Assembly: GCA_037576195.1 (NCBI GenBank)
Contig: CM075103.1
Coordinates: 19,344,001 to 19,408,000 of the forward strand
Origin: Phytoseiulus persimilis
Lineage: Eukaryota; Arthropoda; Arachnida; Mesostigmata; Phytoseiidae
Direction of reading: 5' to 3'
Length of the DNA stretch: 64,000 nt
Positions within the stretch are counted from its first letter, which is position 1, and each line of letters opens with the position of its first letter. Shown piece by piece: positions 23,449 to 33,830 of this stretch. The notes beneath the pieces were generated by a model. The model searched no databases, was not told the origin of the DNA, and saw only the letters and a list, made by a program, of their open reading frames with translations. Made by a program: the position numbers and the translations under genes.

Positions 23449-25291
23449 ATGGCCGTAAATGACCATCGTTCGTACGTAGAGAGAGTCACCATGTCCGACG
23501 GAGGAAAATCAGACGCGAATCCGGGAAACGCTGATGCTGGTGGACCGAATGCAGTGGCCTCCGAGGACGCTTCCAACGAGAGAGCAGTGGTCTCCCAGGA
23601 TGCTTCCAAGGAGAAAGCAGTGGTGTCCGAGGATGCTTCCAAGGAGAAAGCGGCGGCCTCCGAGGATGCTTCCAAGGAGAAAGCAGTGGCTTCAGAGTAT
23701 GCTTCAAAGGAAAAAGCGGTGGCCTCCGAGTATGCTTCAAAGGAGAAAGCGGTGGCCTCCGAGTATGCTTCGAAGCAGAAACCAGGCCCCCCCTGGGATA
23801 CTCCAGAGGTTAAAGTGGGGCCACCCCCGGATGCTTCGAAGGAGAAAGTAGGGCCCTCCCCGGATGCTTCGAAGGAGAAAGCAGTGGTCTCCGAGGATGC
23901 TTCGAAGGAGAAATCAGTGGCCTCGGACGATGCTCCGAGGGAGGAAGCGAAAGAGCAACCAGCGCAGTCGAAGTCCCTCGTTGGTCCAGGCGATCAGCTC
24001 TCTGCTTCGAGTGATCAGCTCTCCGACATCGACGACTTCAGCAGTCTGCCAAGGAAAGTAGGCTTGAGCGTTAGCCTGAAGAGCAAAAAGCTGACGGCGA
24101 TCGGGTTGACGTTGGCCGTGGCCATCTGGTCGCTTGTTATTTGGAATTCCACGAGAATCGCGTGAGTACAGAGCCGCTTTCAATAACTCCCGAACTTTCG
24201 GCTGCAAGTACCATCTCGGTCTACGCTTTCCGTAACAACAGCGTTTTCTTCAGCTCACACGTGATCATACTTACCACGCAGGAGGGGCGTCCCAGGGTCA
24301 GTGTTTTCTCCTTCGGCAAAACTCTGGGTGCGAAGCCAGTTCCGGAGAACGTTAGGCATTTCAAATACGATGATAGTGAGTGGAGCGAGGCTGGGTCCAC
24401 CACAGCTTTCAGGTGAGCATGCTACACGCACAGACCGCGCCGGGAGACTCCCCGAAACGGGAACTTCACCGCCTCATTCACTGATCCGTTTCAAATCCTT
24501 CTGGGAATGATATTCGTTATCAAAAACAGCAAGGGACTGAGTTGGGCGAAATCGGTCATTCGTACGATAGAACACTCAAGTACTCCGGTGAGAATTTACG
24601 CGGAGACGATGCCGAAGGGAAGGCTTCTGACAGAAACTGCTGCGTCGATCAAAGCTTCTCCGTTCCTGATACCCGGAGACCTCATCGTCCTCAAAGATAG
24701 AATTCTTGAAGGTCAGATTCGCTTAAGCTTCCGGGGAGGAGACGTGATACAGCTTGACCATCTTTTTATCGAGGCTCAGATCTCCTGCAACCTTCCATTT
24801 TTGAGCTCGGCTCTTCCTCATCAAGTTGCGCCGTAGCTTGCCGGCTCGGATATCGCTACTCTGAAGCCCTCAAGTGGTGGCGAGATGAAGATCTCCCTTA
24901 CGCCAAGAGGGAACAGATCACTGGAGCCATCTTCCGGAGTGAACGTACGAACGGAAATTCCGGCGAAACGGAGTGCTCGAGAGGTCGTCTCCGGGAGAGA
25001 CGCTTTGTCGGAAAAGGCGTACACACGGCTGAAACTTCTGCGTGCATCGAAGTAGGTGAAACGGTGTCCTTCCCTCAGGAATGTGATCGACATCTGCGGA
25101 CAGTGCTCCCTCACGTAAAAACAGCCCTGAATTGAGTTGCTCTCCGGAACATGAGAATGGCCGTACGATAGCGGGAGATGGGAGAATTACGAAACCCCGA
25201 GCTGACAAAGCCTTCATCCTGCCAAACTTTCCACCCGTTCTCTCCGCAGCTCATGAGGCTGGAGGAGGAGGAAGACATCAATGAAGTTTGA
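23449..25291 (+). CDS. Type II membrane protein with 11-residue repeats, five exons
   Basis: Proposed exons are 23449-24161, 24254-24412, 24530-24711, 24780-25114 and 25250-25291. All introns are GT-AG with matching phases (2, 2, 1, 0), giving 476 residues. Translation may start at ATG 23449 or at ATG 23491. The N-terminal 200 residues are dominated by about 12 units of SEDASKEKAVV (33-bp units, 23550-23940), acidic and lysine-rich. A single hydrophobic helix (LTAIGLTLAVAIWSLVIW) follows at about residue 217-234 with no signal peptide, which implies a cytosolic repeat domain and a lumenal or extracellular C-terminus. The C-terminal 240 residues (for example GLSWAKSVIRTIE, FLIPGDLIVLKDRI, EALKWWRDEDLPYAKREQI) belong to no family I recognise. 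The layout recalls Golgi type II enzymes, but no catalytic motif is visible. Exon 3's acceptor lacks a strong pyrimidine tract. Confidence 0.6.
23550..23940 (+). repeat. 33-bp coding minisatellite
   Basis: About 12 tandem units encode SEDASKEKAVV and variants (SEYASKEKAVA, SPDASKEKAVV, and a degenerate PWDTPEVKVGP unit). All units keep the reading frame and differences are substitutions, mostly conservative. This fits a translated repeat, unlike the 45-bp arrays further on. Confidence 0.8.
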
Positions 25292-25847
25292 TTCGATTAC
25301 GACGATGGCGCTTGTTACTTCTTGATATTTCCTCCCCCGTAGCAGAGGGCCATGCTACGCTCTGACTGGAGAACTCGGTCGAATTATGCGGATGCGCCTC
25401 CGAGCTGGCGAATGTTGCGATTTCTGAAAGGCTCGGGTTCGAGAGATACCGATGCTTATCTGACAGACGACAGGGTGATGCAGGCGGTGGGTGACATGGA
25501 AAACCGCATATGAGTGCGGTGACGATCGACTTGATCTCGTTGAGATCTTCCCGATCGTCAGCCAGAGAATGGTTGAAGTGTTCCAAGAGAACGCTGATCT
25601 TTGTGAGCTCTTCCCCGACCCATCATCGATCGCGAGACCGAGGCAAGCTATGCATGTCGACCAACAACTATTTTCTGAAGAAGACGACGTTGCTAGACTG
25701 TTCCATTGAGGGAATCGCGTGTTGCACATGTCCAATAGAGGGTGGTCGACGGCTGGGGTTTCATCTTCGAATTTTTCCAATTCAAGCGGAATTCTGGAGC
25801 GGGTCAGAAATACATTTTTTTACTTTTTTCACAGAACTGACCGAGTA
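25292..25847 (+). other. Possible unplaced exon
   Basis: After an acceptor-like site (ttcctcccccgtag, about 25350) a frame reads open through SWRMLRFLKGSGSRDTDAYL and LTDDRVMQAVGDMENR to a TGA near 25513. A good donor (gcggtgggtgac, about 25486) lies inside it. Overlapping frames at 25491-25709 and 25510-25848 are also open. I could not join these into a gene, and no domain is recognised. Confidence 0.3.
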
Positions 25848-25849
25848 AC

Positions 25850-26030
25850 GTCTAACAAGGGAAGTTCCAGAGCTGAAGCTCGCAGATCTGGACGGGGGGT
25901 AGCTGGTTGGATACAGGGCCCCGAAATGAGAATCACGCCGTAGGACTTTTGGGCAGATGGAGCGGTTGTGGTAGTTCCTGCCTGTGGTCATGGATGACAA
26001 GAAATTACTTAGATACGCGGAAAAACGCAA
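25850..26030 (-). repeat. Inverted repeat pair, left arm
   Basis: The reverse complement of this block matches 26595-26757 across about 160 bp, for example ggcaggaactaccac and atctgcccaaaagtcct in both. In the minus-strand sense it reads GRNYHNRSICPKVL, against GRNYHLRIICPKVL in the plus-strand partner. It probably represents two fragments of one gene or element in opposite orientation, about 570 bp apart. Confidence 0.65.
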
Positions 26031-26594
26031 CGAAACTGATCCCTTGCTGTGAGATTCTAATCACTAAGGGCCGGCGATCACAAGAGCGATCCGATGGATT
26101 GAATGCGAGAAGCGTCTGGCCGATATCAAGTATCAGTAATGTATTCAGAGAAGTGTTGCACGACCTGGTACAAAAATGATAGCTCACGGAGAAACAAGTG
26201 AGGCACAGGATTTTCTTGAAATTAAATACCGAATGGGGGAAGGAATTTGCATTCCGGAATTGTACAACCCCTTCTGAACTCAAACACCATCCCTTCGAGG
26301 GTGGGAAACTCGATTCTGCAGCGGATGTTTAGGAGCAGACAGTCTTCTGTTATCCCCTTGGCGGAGTCTTTCCACTGACGAAAACAGAACAGGTCCAATG
26401 GCTCTTGGGAACACTTTCACTATCACTGTGTGTCTTCGATTTGATGAGACTTCTCATTCTTGCGCCCACACCACGCGTCAACATACAGCAGTCGATTTGA
26501 TCCTGTCGATCATAATGCTTCGACGTGACGACGTGAATAGGTGTGACGGCTCAACTATCAGCTACCGTCTATTGCATCAGGAGTCGATATTTCA

Positions 26595-26757
26595 GAGCGA
26601 TTCGACTTATTCACGGCATTTCTTGACATCCCTGACTATGGGCAGGAACTACCACCTCAGAATCATCTGCCCAAAAGTCCTTTTCTCGGGTCCCTCTATC
26701 AAACCCACGACGCCCCGTCCAGATCAGCGAGCTTTAATTCTGAATATTCCCTTGTAA
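26595..26757 (+). repeat. Inverted repeat pair, right arm
   Basis: Partner of 25850-26030. A second frame here reads FLDIPDYGQELPPQNHLPKS and stays open to a canonical donor (cccttgtaagtc, about 26757). This may therefore be the more intact copy, and possibly a real exon. No following exon joins it in phase. Confidence 0.6.
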
Positions 26758-27039
26758 GTCAATCGATCGAGCTCGTACTGGTTTCATCTGATGCGGGGAA
26801 GGATTCAATCAACTGTGTTAAGATGAATTGCGAGGGATGCGGATGACGTCTATTTTAATTTTGACGGATCGCTGGACGAAATATGACGATTCAAACTCCC
26901 GCGATGCGCGAACGCATCGTGTGGAATCATGTCGAGTCGAGGAGGCAGCCATGTTTCAAGACCATCGCGGGGGTGGTTTTGTCAATTTTTGAGCTCCGGA
27001 GAAACGCTACTCTGGGTACTTCACTTTCCTCTCTTCTAC

Positions 27040-27770
27040 CGCAGAAGCTTTGACATGGATGAGCTTACTGGTAGACTCGTCGCAGGATTTCCTGGAAAGC
27101 ACAACTACCAAGCTTCTGAGTTTCGAAGACCGCGATAACCTGTTGGTGTACAAGACCAGCCACTGCAGACTGGCCACGTTCTGTTTTGTCTCAGCTGATG
27201 CAGAGCTCCCCGTAAGAGTTGAGGTCTTCGAGTGGAATCGGGATGTGGCAGCGTGGTGGCAGAAGATGAACAGAACCGACGAGTTCATTCATTGGGTCGA
27301 GTCATGTTTCCATGGAAGTGTGAAGGATTTGCTTTTCGGTAGAGAGGTTGTCGACGAGAACCCCGCCCGGAAGCCCAGCCTGCCTTCATGCACGGATAGT
27401 GTGAAAACAATCATGGAAAGAGTTTTCAAAGTGAACGACATGTTGGTAGAGACAACGCAAGACATCTACGTCTATCATGAACTTCTCTTCAAGGACTTGT
27501 TGTTGAAGGAGGCAACTTTAGAAATCGATTCGCATCTTCTCCAAGAACTCTTTGAGAAAGGTAGCGTTGGTAAAGTTTCCCGAAACTCGGAACAGCATAG
27601 CTCGTGGCCACGGCGAGACTCAAATAATACCAAGCTTTTGCAGCTTGTACGGGAACACTCAAGGCACCAGCCAAGCCCTACCTTTGCCTCAACCTGGCTT
27701 TTTTACAGAATCTGATTGACGGAGGCCGAGTAAGACTGTTGGTTAGTTGATTTTGACTTGGTCGTATTTT
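27040..27770 (+). pseudogene. Unrecognised coding region, frameshifted
   Basis: After a strong acceptor (cctctcttctaccgcag, about 27049) a frame stays open through SLLVDSSQDFLES, SFEDRDNLLVYKT, EVFEWNRDVAAWWQKM and VYHELLFKDLLLKEATLEID to about 27590. Beyond that, the protein-like reading moves to another frame (LVATARLK, FAACTGTLKAPAKPYLCLN). Composition suggests a genuine globular protein that has since been broken. I recognise no family. It lies between two IR-like pseudogenes and could be a decayed relative, but I see no alignable motif. Confidence 0.35.
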
Positions 27771-30557
27771 CTAGATTCGACTTCGCAGGTATCGACCAGA
27801 GCCCTGCGTCGTCTCATCGAGAGGAGGTCGATTTCCGTGTTCCGTCTGCAGCGAATCGGCGTCTAGTCATGGCGAAACGCGAGTCCACCGCCACGATAGC
27901 CCATGGAACCCCATGCCCTCCTCCATGTTATCCACGTGGCCAATGTCACGCAACATTCTCTATTGCCCCCCCATACGGCGTCAAGGCAGCGGTGTTGTGT
28001 CGTGCGCGGCGTCGTCAATGGAACAGCCACGACGCAAGGCTCCGGTACCAACTCCGATTCGGTGTTTGACTGACTCCCTTGATCCATTTCTGACACGGTC
28101 TCGAATTTCAAGTTGCCCACCAAACCGCTCACCGCGTGGAACCGGTGGATGCTCGGGGCGGCAGTGAAAGATGCTTTACGACTGGAAGCCTACTTCTGAA
28201 ATACCCGCCATCCCCACTTTTCTTGGTACAAATGCGTTGTGATGACAGAGTTGGTATTCGAATTGTTAGCTTTGAAATGAAGAAACTGTGAATAAATACA
28301 TTTATATGTGTAAAAATACAGGGTCTGTTTGTTTTTTTTGTCTTCACTGAACTCCTCCGGTATTGATCGGATCGACGTGGAACCAACGGCATGTTGTAGG
28401 GCGGCTCACAAGGAAGGACATTAGCCACCCATCCCCATCGGATACTTGGCGCAGTCAAACGGACCTCCTCGAAGTTGAAACTCGGCACGAATAATCATTT
28501 GAGCTACACCATGTTACATACGAAATCGACAAACCTCGCCATCCTGTCCATCGGGCAATCCGTCAAGAATTAGTCCAGTTTTAGAGAAGCTCATATAGAG
28601 TTCGCAGATCTCAGAGCGAGATAAATAACGCTTAATTAGTGACTGCCTTATTAACCACTTCTTGTCGAAATGTCAATAGACAAATAGAATTTCTCTTCTT
28701 CTTCTTTTTCTCTTCTTCTTGTGAATAGAATTTCTCTGTACGTTGTAACCCCCATACGAGAGGGCAAGTTCACTCTATTTCCGACACAGTCTCGAATTGA
28801 AAGGCTTCGAGGAGAGGGGATCCAGTTGAACCTACCTGAGCTCGCGCGATCGGAGAACCTTCGTGTTCATCAAGCCCTCAATTTTCGACATTATTTGAAT
28901 CTAGAACGGAGCATATAAAACGTTCAATAATACTGTTCAAATCTTCTTCTCTCGTGAAGATTCATCGAGCTATCCGCGTTTCGACCGACGCCCGTTCCTG
29001 GAAGGTTTCTGTCTTTCATGGAAGGCCTCTTTATACTCGTGAGTTCAGGGTGATTGGAGGCAGACCACGACATCTGCGTTGATTCGCGCGAGCGGTCTAC
29101 ATTTTCCTGAATGTTGGAGAACTACATTCCATGTCACCATTTTCGGGCATTTGAGTTCATCCAAACAAGCAGTCGCGGTGCGTCGTCCGCATTCATCTCT
29201 TCGAACTTTGCAAGAAAGGGGGCATCAAAAAACAGATCCGGCCCGGGCATCAAGGAGACTCACTAAGCCACTGCTCCCATCCTCCACAGAGAAATCCCAA
29301 ATCCCGAGCTCGTGCAGCCACGAAAATTTTCGGAGCGTTTCATTATTGAATTAACGCTATGCGGCCCACCCGATCGTTGGGTACTTGGCAAAACGAGTGC
29401 CCTCGAAACACATTCTGATGCCGCCGACTAAATGTCTGATTCCCACTGGTGACCTGGCTTACTTTTCAGAACTTAATCGTGTTATCGTCTCGATCGTGGA
29501 AGGAACATTTTATTCCGAGAGGTTGCATCGATGTGTCAAAGTTGGTCGGTTCCGATTCCTGATTCTGTCCTCGAACAGAGTCGATCAAACCCCCACACCA
29601 CATTGCAGCGTGACTCAAACGGTTCGATCTCAGATCTCTGGGTTGCCACAGAACCGAAGTGAACGGTTATGGTGCAACGATACCTCCCGGATTTCGTCGT
29701 GACCGTCATGAACCCACATCCGTGCTCACGATCACTCGGGCGAACTGTGATCGACCCCATAGTGTATCGCGCCAAGTTATCTGTGCCGAATCCTCCGCGC
29801 CAAGCTGTCCTGCGCCAAACTTTCCCGGGCCTAATTCTCCGGGCCCGAGTTCAACGAGTGGGAGATCGTAGAAGACAAATTTTTCGTGGGAGAACAGCCC
29901 GCCTCGAGCCAGCCTCGCCCGCGCCGGCTACGAATGCGAAGTGAAATCCTCCGTGCGTTCAGATTCTTCGAGGCACCCAAGATAGAAGATGAAGTCCTAG
30001 AGCGAATCGGATTTGTTCGCCGGCATTAGCTTTTGGTTGTTCTCAGTTCCTTCCAGTGTTTCCGGAAATGTCCATGAAAATCAGCCGAACGAAGTAGCAT
30101 CTTCATCCTTCTCCCAGATCAATGACGAAGGAAAGGATCAAGGGAAGAAAAGTTCAGAGGGTCCGAGAACCTGAGTCGATTGAATAAATTGGAAATCCAA
30201 CGATTCCGGTTCCCACCTGCATAGTTTGCCACAAGAACCGAATTACGATTCCCATCGGATTTCATTGCCTGAATGTCGGAGAACCACTCGGCTGCACGTT
30301 GTCTCAGAGGCGACTTTCTCACATCCAGAAGCCAGTTCGAACCTGTCGGCTAGGACTGCATGAGGGCATGTGAGATGCGTCGGGGGTAACATAGAGGCGT
30401 ATGGGACTTCTCCTCCGTACGGTCCTGGAGTATCAAAAAATGAAGATCAGATTCGTAAAATCATCATCATAAGCATCACATCCCCTAGCCCCACTGTCAA
30501 GTTACATTATCATGCTTTTTCGGCGTCGAAGCGGCGAAATCGGTGTGGGACAATTAG
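27771..30557. other. No supported gene; polypyrimidine tract
   Basis: A plus-strand polypyrimidine microsatellite (repeated ttctt/cttct) lies at about 28689-28720. Near 29770-29850 gcgccaa-type motifs recur irregularly. The many ORFs of 60-120 codons have no motif, and none forms a spliced model. Confidence 0.35.
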
Positions 30558-32441
30558 TGCACACTCTTTGTTAGAGACGCAGTGACGGAGCAAGAACTCT
30601 CCGAAGTTCTGGATTCGATCCGCTGCGTATACAGCTTGGTCATTGGTCTAGCAAATTTCGAGAGCAGCTTCTCTGTTTGCGTCGAATTTACATATGCAAA
30701 AGCGTTTCCAGTCGATTTGCGGATACCGTGTGTGGAAGCAACCCATGTTGATCGACTCCACCTCTTAGTCAGCTCAGTTGCTGCGAGGAGCTGCGCGAGA
30801 TCTCCGATATCCGACGAAAAACCCGTGATTCCCAAGAGGCTGTGGTTCGCACCGAAGTTTCGAGTCCTGCCAGCATTGAATGCTGCCCTTAGCGAGAATA
30901 ACAAAGAGCTGACAGCACGGAACGTTCTGGCAGAAGCCGAGGACTTCGCCTCTCGCTGGAACATACAGCCGATTCAGCTTCCGATTTTCCATGTTGGCGT
31001 CTTGCGGTCGCACTAGAGCACAAAACACAAGGCAAACTTGCTCGTTTTGAGCTTTCTCGGGGCACGATTATCCCTAGAGTCCGGCGATCGACCGGTCCCC
31101 CTTTATGTCAACGTTTTAGCTACTGCGTTGGAGGTGGTCGTCGTATCGGGACCCTTCCCCGCCTCCAAACATCTCTCACCGGATCCTTTCCGAAAATTTC
31201 CGCCACAATTGTCTGCTGCACATCGTTGTCGATGAAGAGATCAGGAACCGAAGAAGTGCTATGTCAGCACGCTTGTCTGGCACTCTGACGGTACCCGACC
31301 TCTCGACTGTGTTCGCAGTTTCGACCGAGTGTTTTCTTGGAGCGTCAACTCTCCTGTAGAGAAATGTTCTCCGGAAGGAGAAAAGTGTTCGATGCGATCC
31401 ATTGCTTTCAAACAGACAGAGAGCATCGGACAGATCCTCGGATTCCTTCACGGGAAGATTTCATGTAATGCCACAGAAGTCACACTGGAGTTCACAGAGG
31501 CTTCGATTACGCAATGCTGAACCAATATGCAGTATCCCACTTTGACATCCCGGAAAACGGATGTTTCAGCTCTGATCGAACCCTTCGAGCGAGAGGTTTG
31601 CGTCGTGCTTTTCCTCACTATCCTGCTCCTCGCGAGACTGGTTTCGTGGTTAAAACTCGACGGCTTTTGCAGTGCCTTGGTCAGGACGATGATGAGCATG
31701 ATTTATGTCATCGGGATCCGGGCTCAAATTCAGCGCTTCTCTCACCTAACCCTCGCTGCTTGCGTTCTAACAATGGTATTCTTCATCGGCCACGTCTATA
31801 CGAACTTCGTGATGTCGTCATTCCTGGATCGGAAATCTCCGGAGAACTGCAGCCTTTTTTATGACTGCCGCCTTCGACTGGTATGTTATTCTCCGAACGG
31901 TGTTCGTCAACTGCTCACGACCGGATTTTGCGCTTGCGAACTCAACATCGAACAGCAGATGCTCGCCGGAAAATCCTTACGGCGCGAAATGCACAGATAC
32001 GAGGGGCGAACGGACCCCGACGGTTTGGATCCCAACTACGTCTATCTCCAGAAGCGGGTCAGAACTGTGCAGGACGTTGGCCTCAGGAGATCCTTCAAAA
32101 AGGAGGGGCAACTGCTACTGGTCCTGATCAGAGTGAGCTCAACCGTTGGTCGGGTTATCCGGAGCGGAATCGGCACGTTCGCGCGATTGGAACCTCGAGG
32201 AATAGACATCAAAAAACTCCTCCGGAGCCCCTTCCTTTTGGGTAGTTTATTTGAGGAGAGAATCAAAAGGAGGTTGAAAGATTTCATCGATTTCGACTCA
32301 CCGAGCGATTGGTTCGTAATGGAGAGTTTCCATAAAATGCCAATGCTCTTCGGAGTTTGTGGAGTTTTCGCGCTAACAGCAATCTGCTTCGAGCAGTTTC
32401 CTCGGCTTGTGCGAGTTCTCGCGCCTTACCTATCGGCTTGA
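30558..32441 (+). pseudogene. Divergent IR-like receptor, broken copy 2
   Basis: The frame at 30558-31016 gives an N-terminal region, and 31038-32441 the receptor core, aligning with 16924-18475 throughout (NVLAEAEDFASR, PLYVNVLATALEVVVVS, STLVWHSDGTRPLDCV, SALIEPFEREV). The last segment (31527-32441) is a clean 304-codon ORF. It holds the first helix (VVLFLTILLLARLV), a pore-like stretch, a second helix (AACVLTMVFFIGHVYTNF), the S2-like region and a final helix (MLFGVCGVFALTAICFEQF). Three stops interrupt the main frame: TAG at 31014, TGA at 31233 and TGA at 31518. Around 31195-31245 the homologous reading (RHNCLLHIVV) lies in another frame, so two compensating indels are likely. IRs are chemosensory cation channels in sensory neurons. 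The copy is probably dead unless these breaks are assembly errors. Confidence 0.7.
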
Positions 32442-33830
32442 AAAATCATGAGCAAGCTCTTCCAACACGACAAGTTTGAATGACGGCGGTCCGAGTACGG
32501 TTGATCAGTGCTAACGTCGACTCCAACCGCGTTGACTCGCGAGCAAAATGTTCGCAGAGCTCATCCACCTCATATGTACTTGGCGAGCTCATGATGATTG
32601 GATGTTGACGTGAGTGACTTCGCATGGAAATCTCGGACAATGTCCTGGCTCAGGGCGGGCGCACAGGAAAAAAATGAAATTCGTTAACAGCATGCATATG
32701 CGAAACAAACCGGAGGAGTCAGTCATAGCATTCTTTATCACTTCTCTGAAGTTCGGGTAAACCCGCGGGCTGACTGAAAAGCAAGCCATACAGTCTGAGG
32801 ATTACTCTGAATTAGGAGTGAAAATCGAGGACATTGTCACACTCAGTCAGGTAAGTTGCGTCCTCAGAGTTTCGCCACGGAACTCGGTAGCGGACGGAAA
32901 TGAAAAATGACGGAGGTGACTGTATCATCGACCGAAAAGTACACGCCTGATCTCCTCCCCCTCTCATCCCATTAGGATCCATCAATCGATGCGTGATGCA
33001 ATACATCAGACCAAATTCCAGACAGGACGAAGTTACCAACTTCGACTCTGAACTCGGGTTCTTTTATCGCTTCGTCAAGCTTTCGACGTGAAAACGTCAT
33101 TTTCTTCGGCTTTGGTGCACTCTGTTACTGCTCCGTCATTCATGTAACGAATTTGAGGCTCCGATTTGTCCTCAAACTTTGCTCGAGATGATGATTGAGG
33201 CTTCGAACTCCCGAGAGGGTAAAAAATTTGCAGGAGAAGCCTTCATACAATTTCGGCATTCGTTCGAGGAAATTTGGGTCGAGTCCGAGACCAATAAGTG
33301 CACCCCTCGGAAAGCTCGGGATTCAGCAAGAATAACCGTTCTTTGTGGTTGCTGAGAGACGCAGTGGAATCAATTGTGCAGGGGAATGTACGCCCATGTG
33401 AACTTCTCTCGGACCGCCCGTCATTTCTCCTCCGGGTCATTCAATCTATCATGTGTACCCCGAGACTTCGCCGAATTTCTGGATTTGATAGGACAAAGTG
33501 GATACGATCGGCGTATCAGACGCTTGGCTGTGGGATTCCATGAAGGCTCACGGTCTTGCGACGTGAATTCACACAGGACAAAATGGAAGCAAACTGATGA
33601 GTAGGGAAAAATTGAATCTCGAGGCCACCCAGGAGAGCTGCCTGAGCACGAGATCGAAACGAGAGGAATACACGAAAACCTGATCCTCCGAACCGAGCCG
33701 AACCAAATTTCAAATTTTTATCCAGTTTGGAGGTTCCTGATGATGATACGGGGGCTCGTCGGGCTTATCGTTTTGACCCGGCAGAGAACACTTTGCCAAG
33801 ATTTCGTCCTTCACACCGATACGGAGGTAC
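32442..33830. other. Flank between IR copy 2 and the minisatellite
   Basis: No gene or RNA recognised. Short ORFs on both strands lack motifs. No AATAAA-type signal follows closely on the receptor stop at 32441. Confidence 0.35.

Noticed and set aside
24413..24433. A 21-nt intron in the type II membrane protein gene
   Set aside because: Too short; an acceptor at 24529 gives a normal-sized intron in the correct phase.
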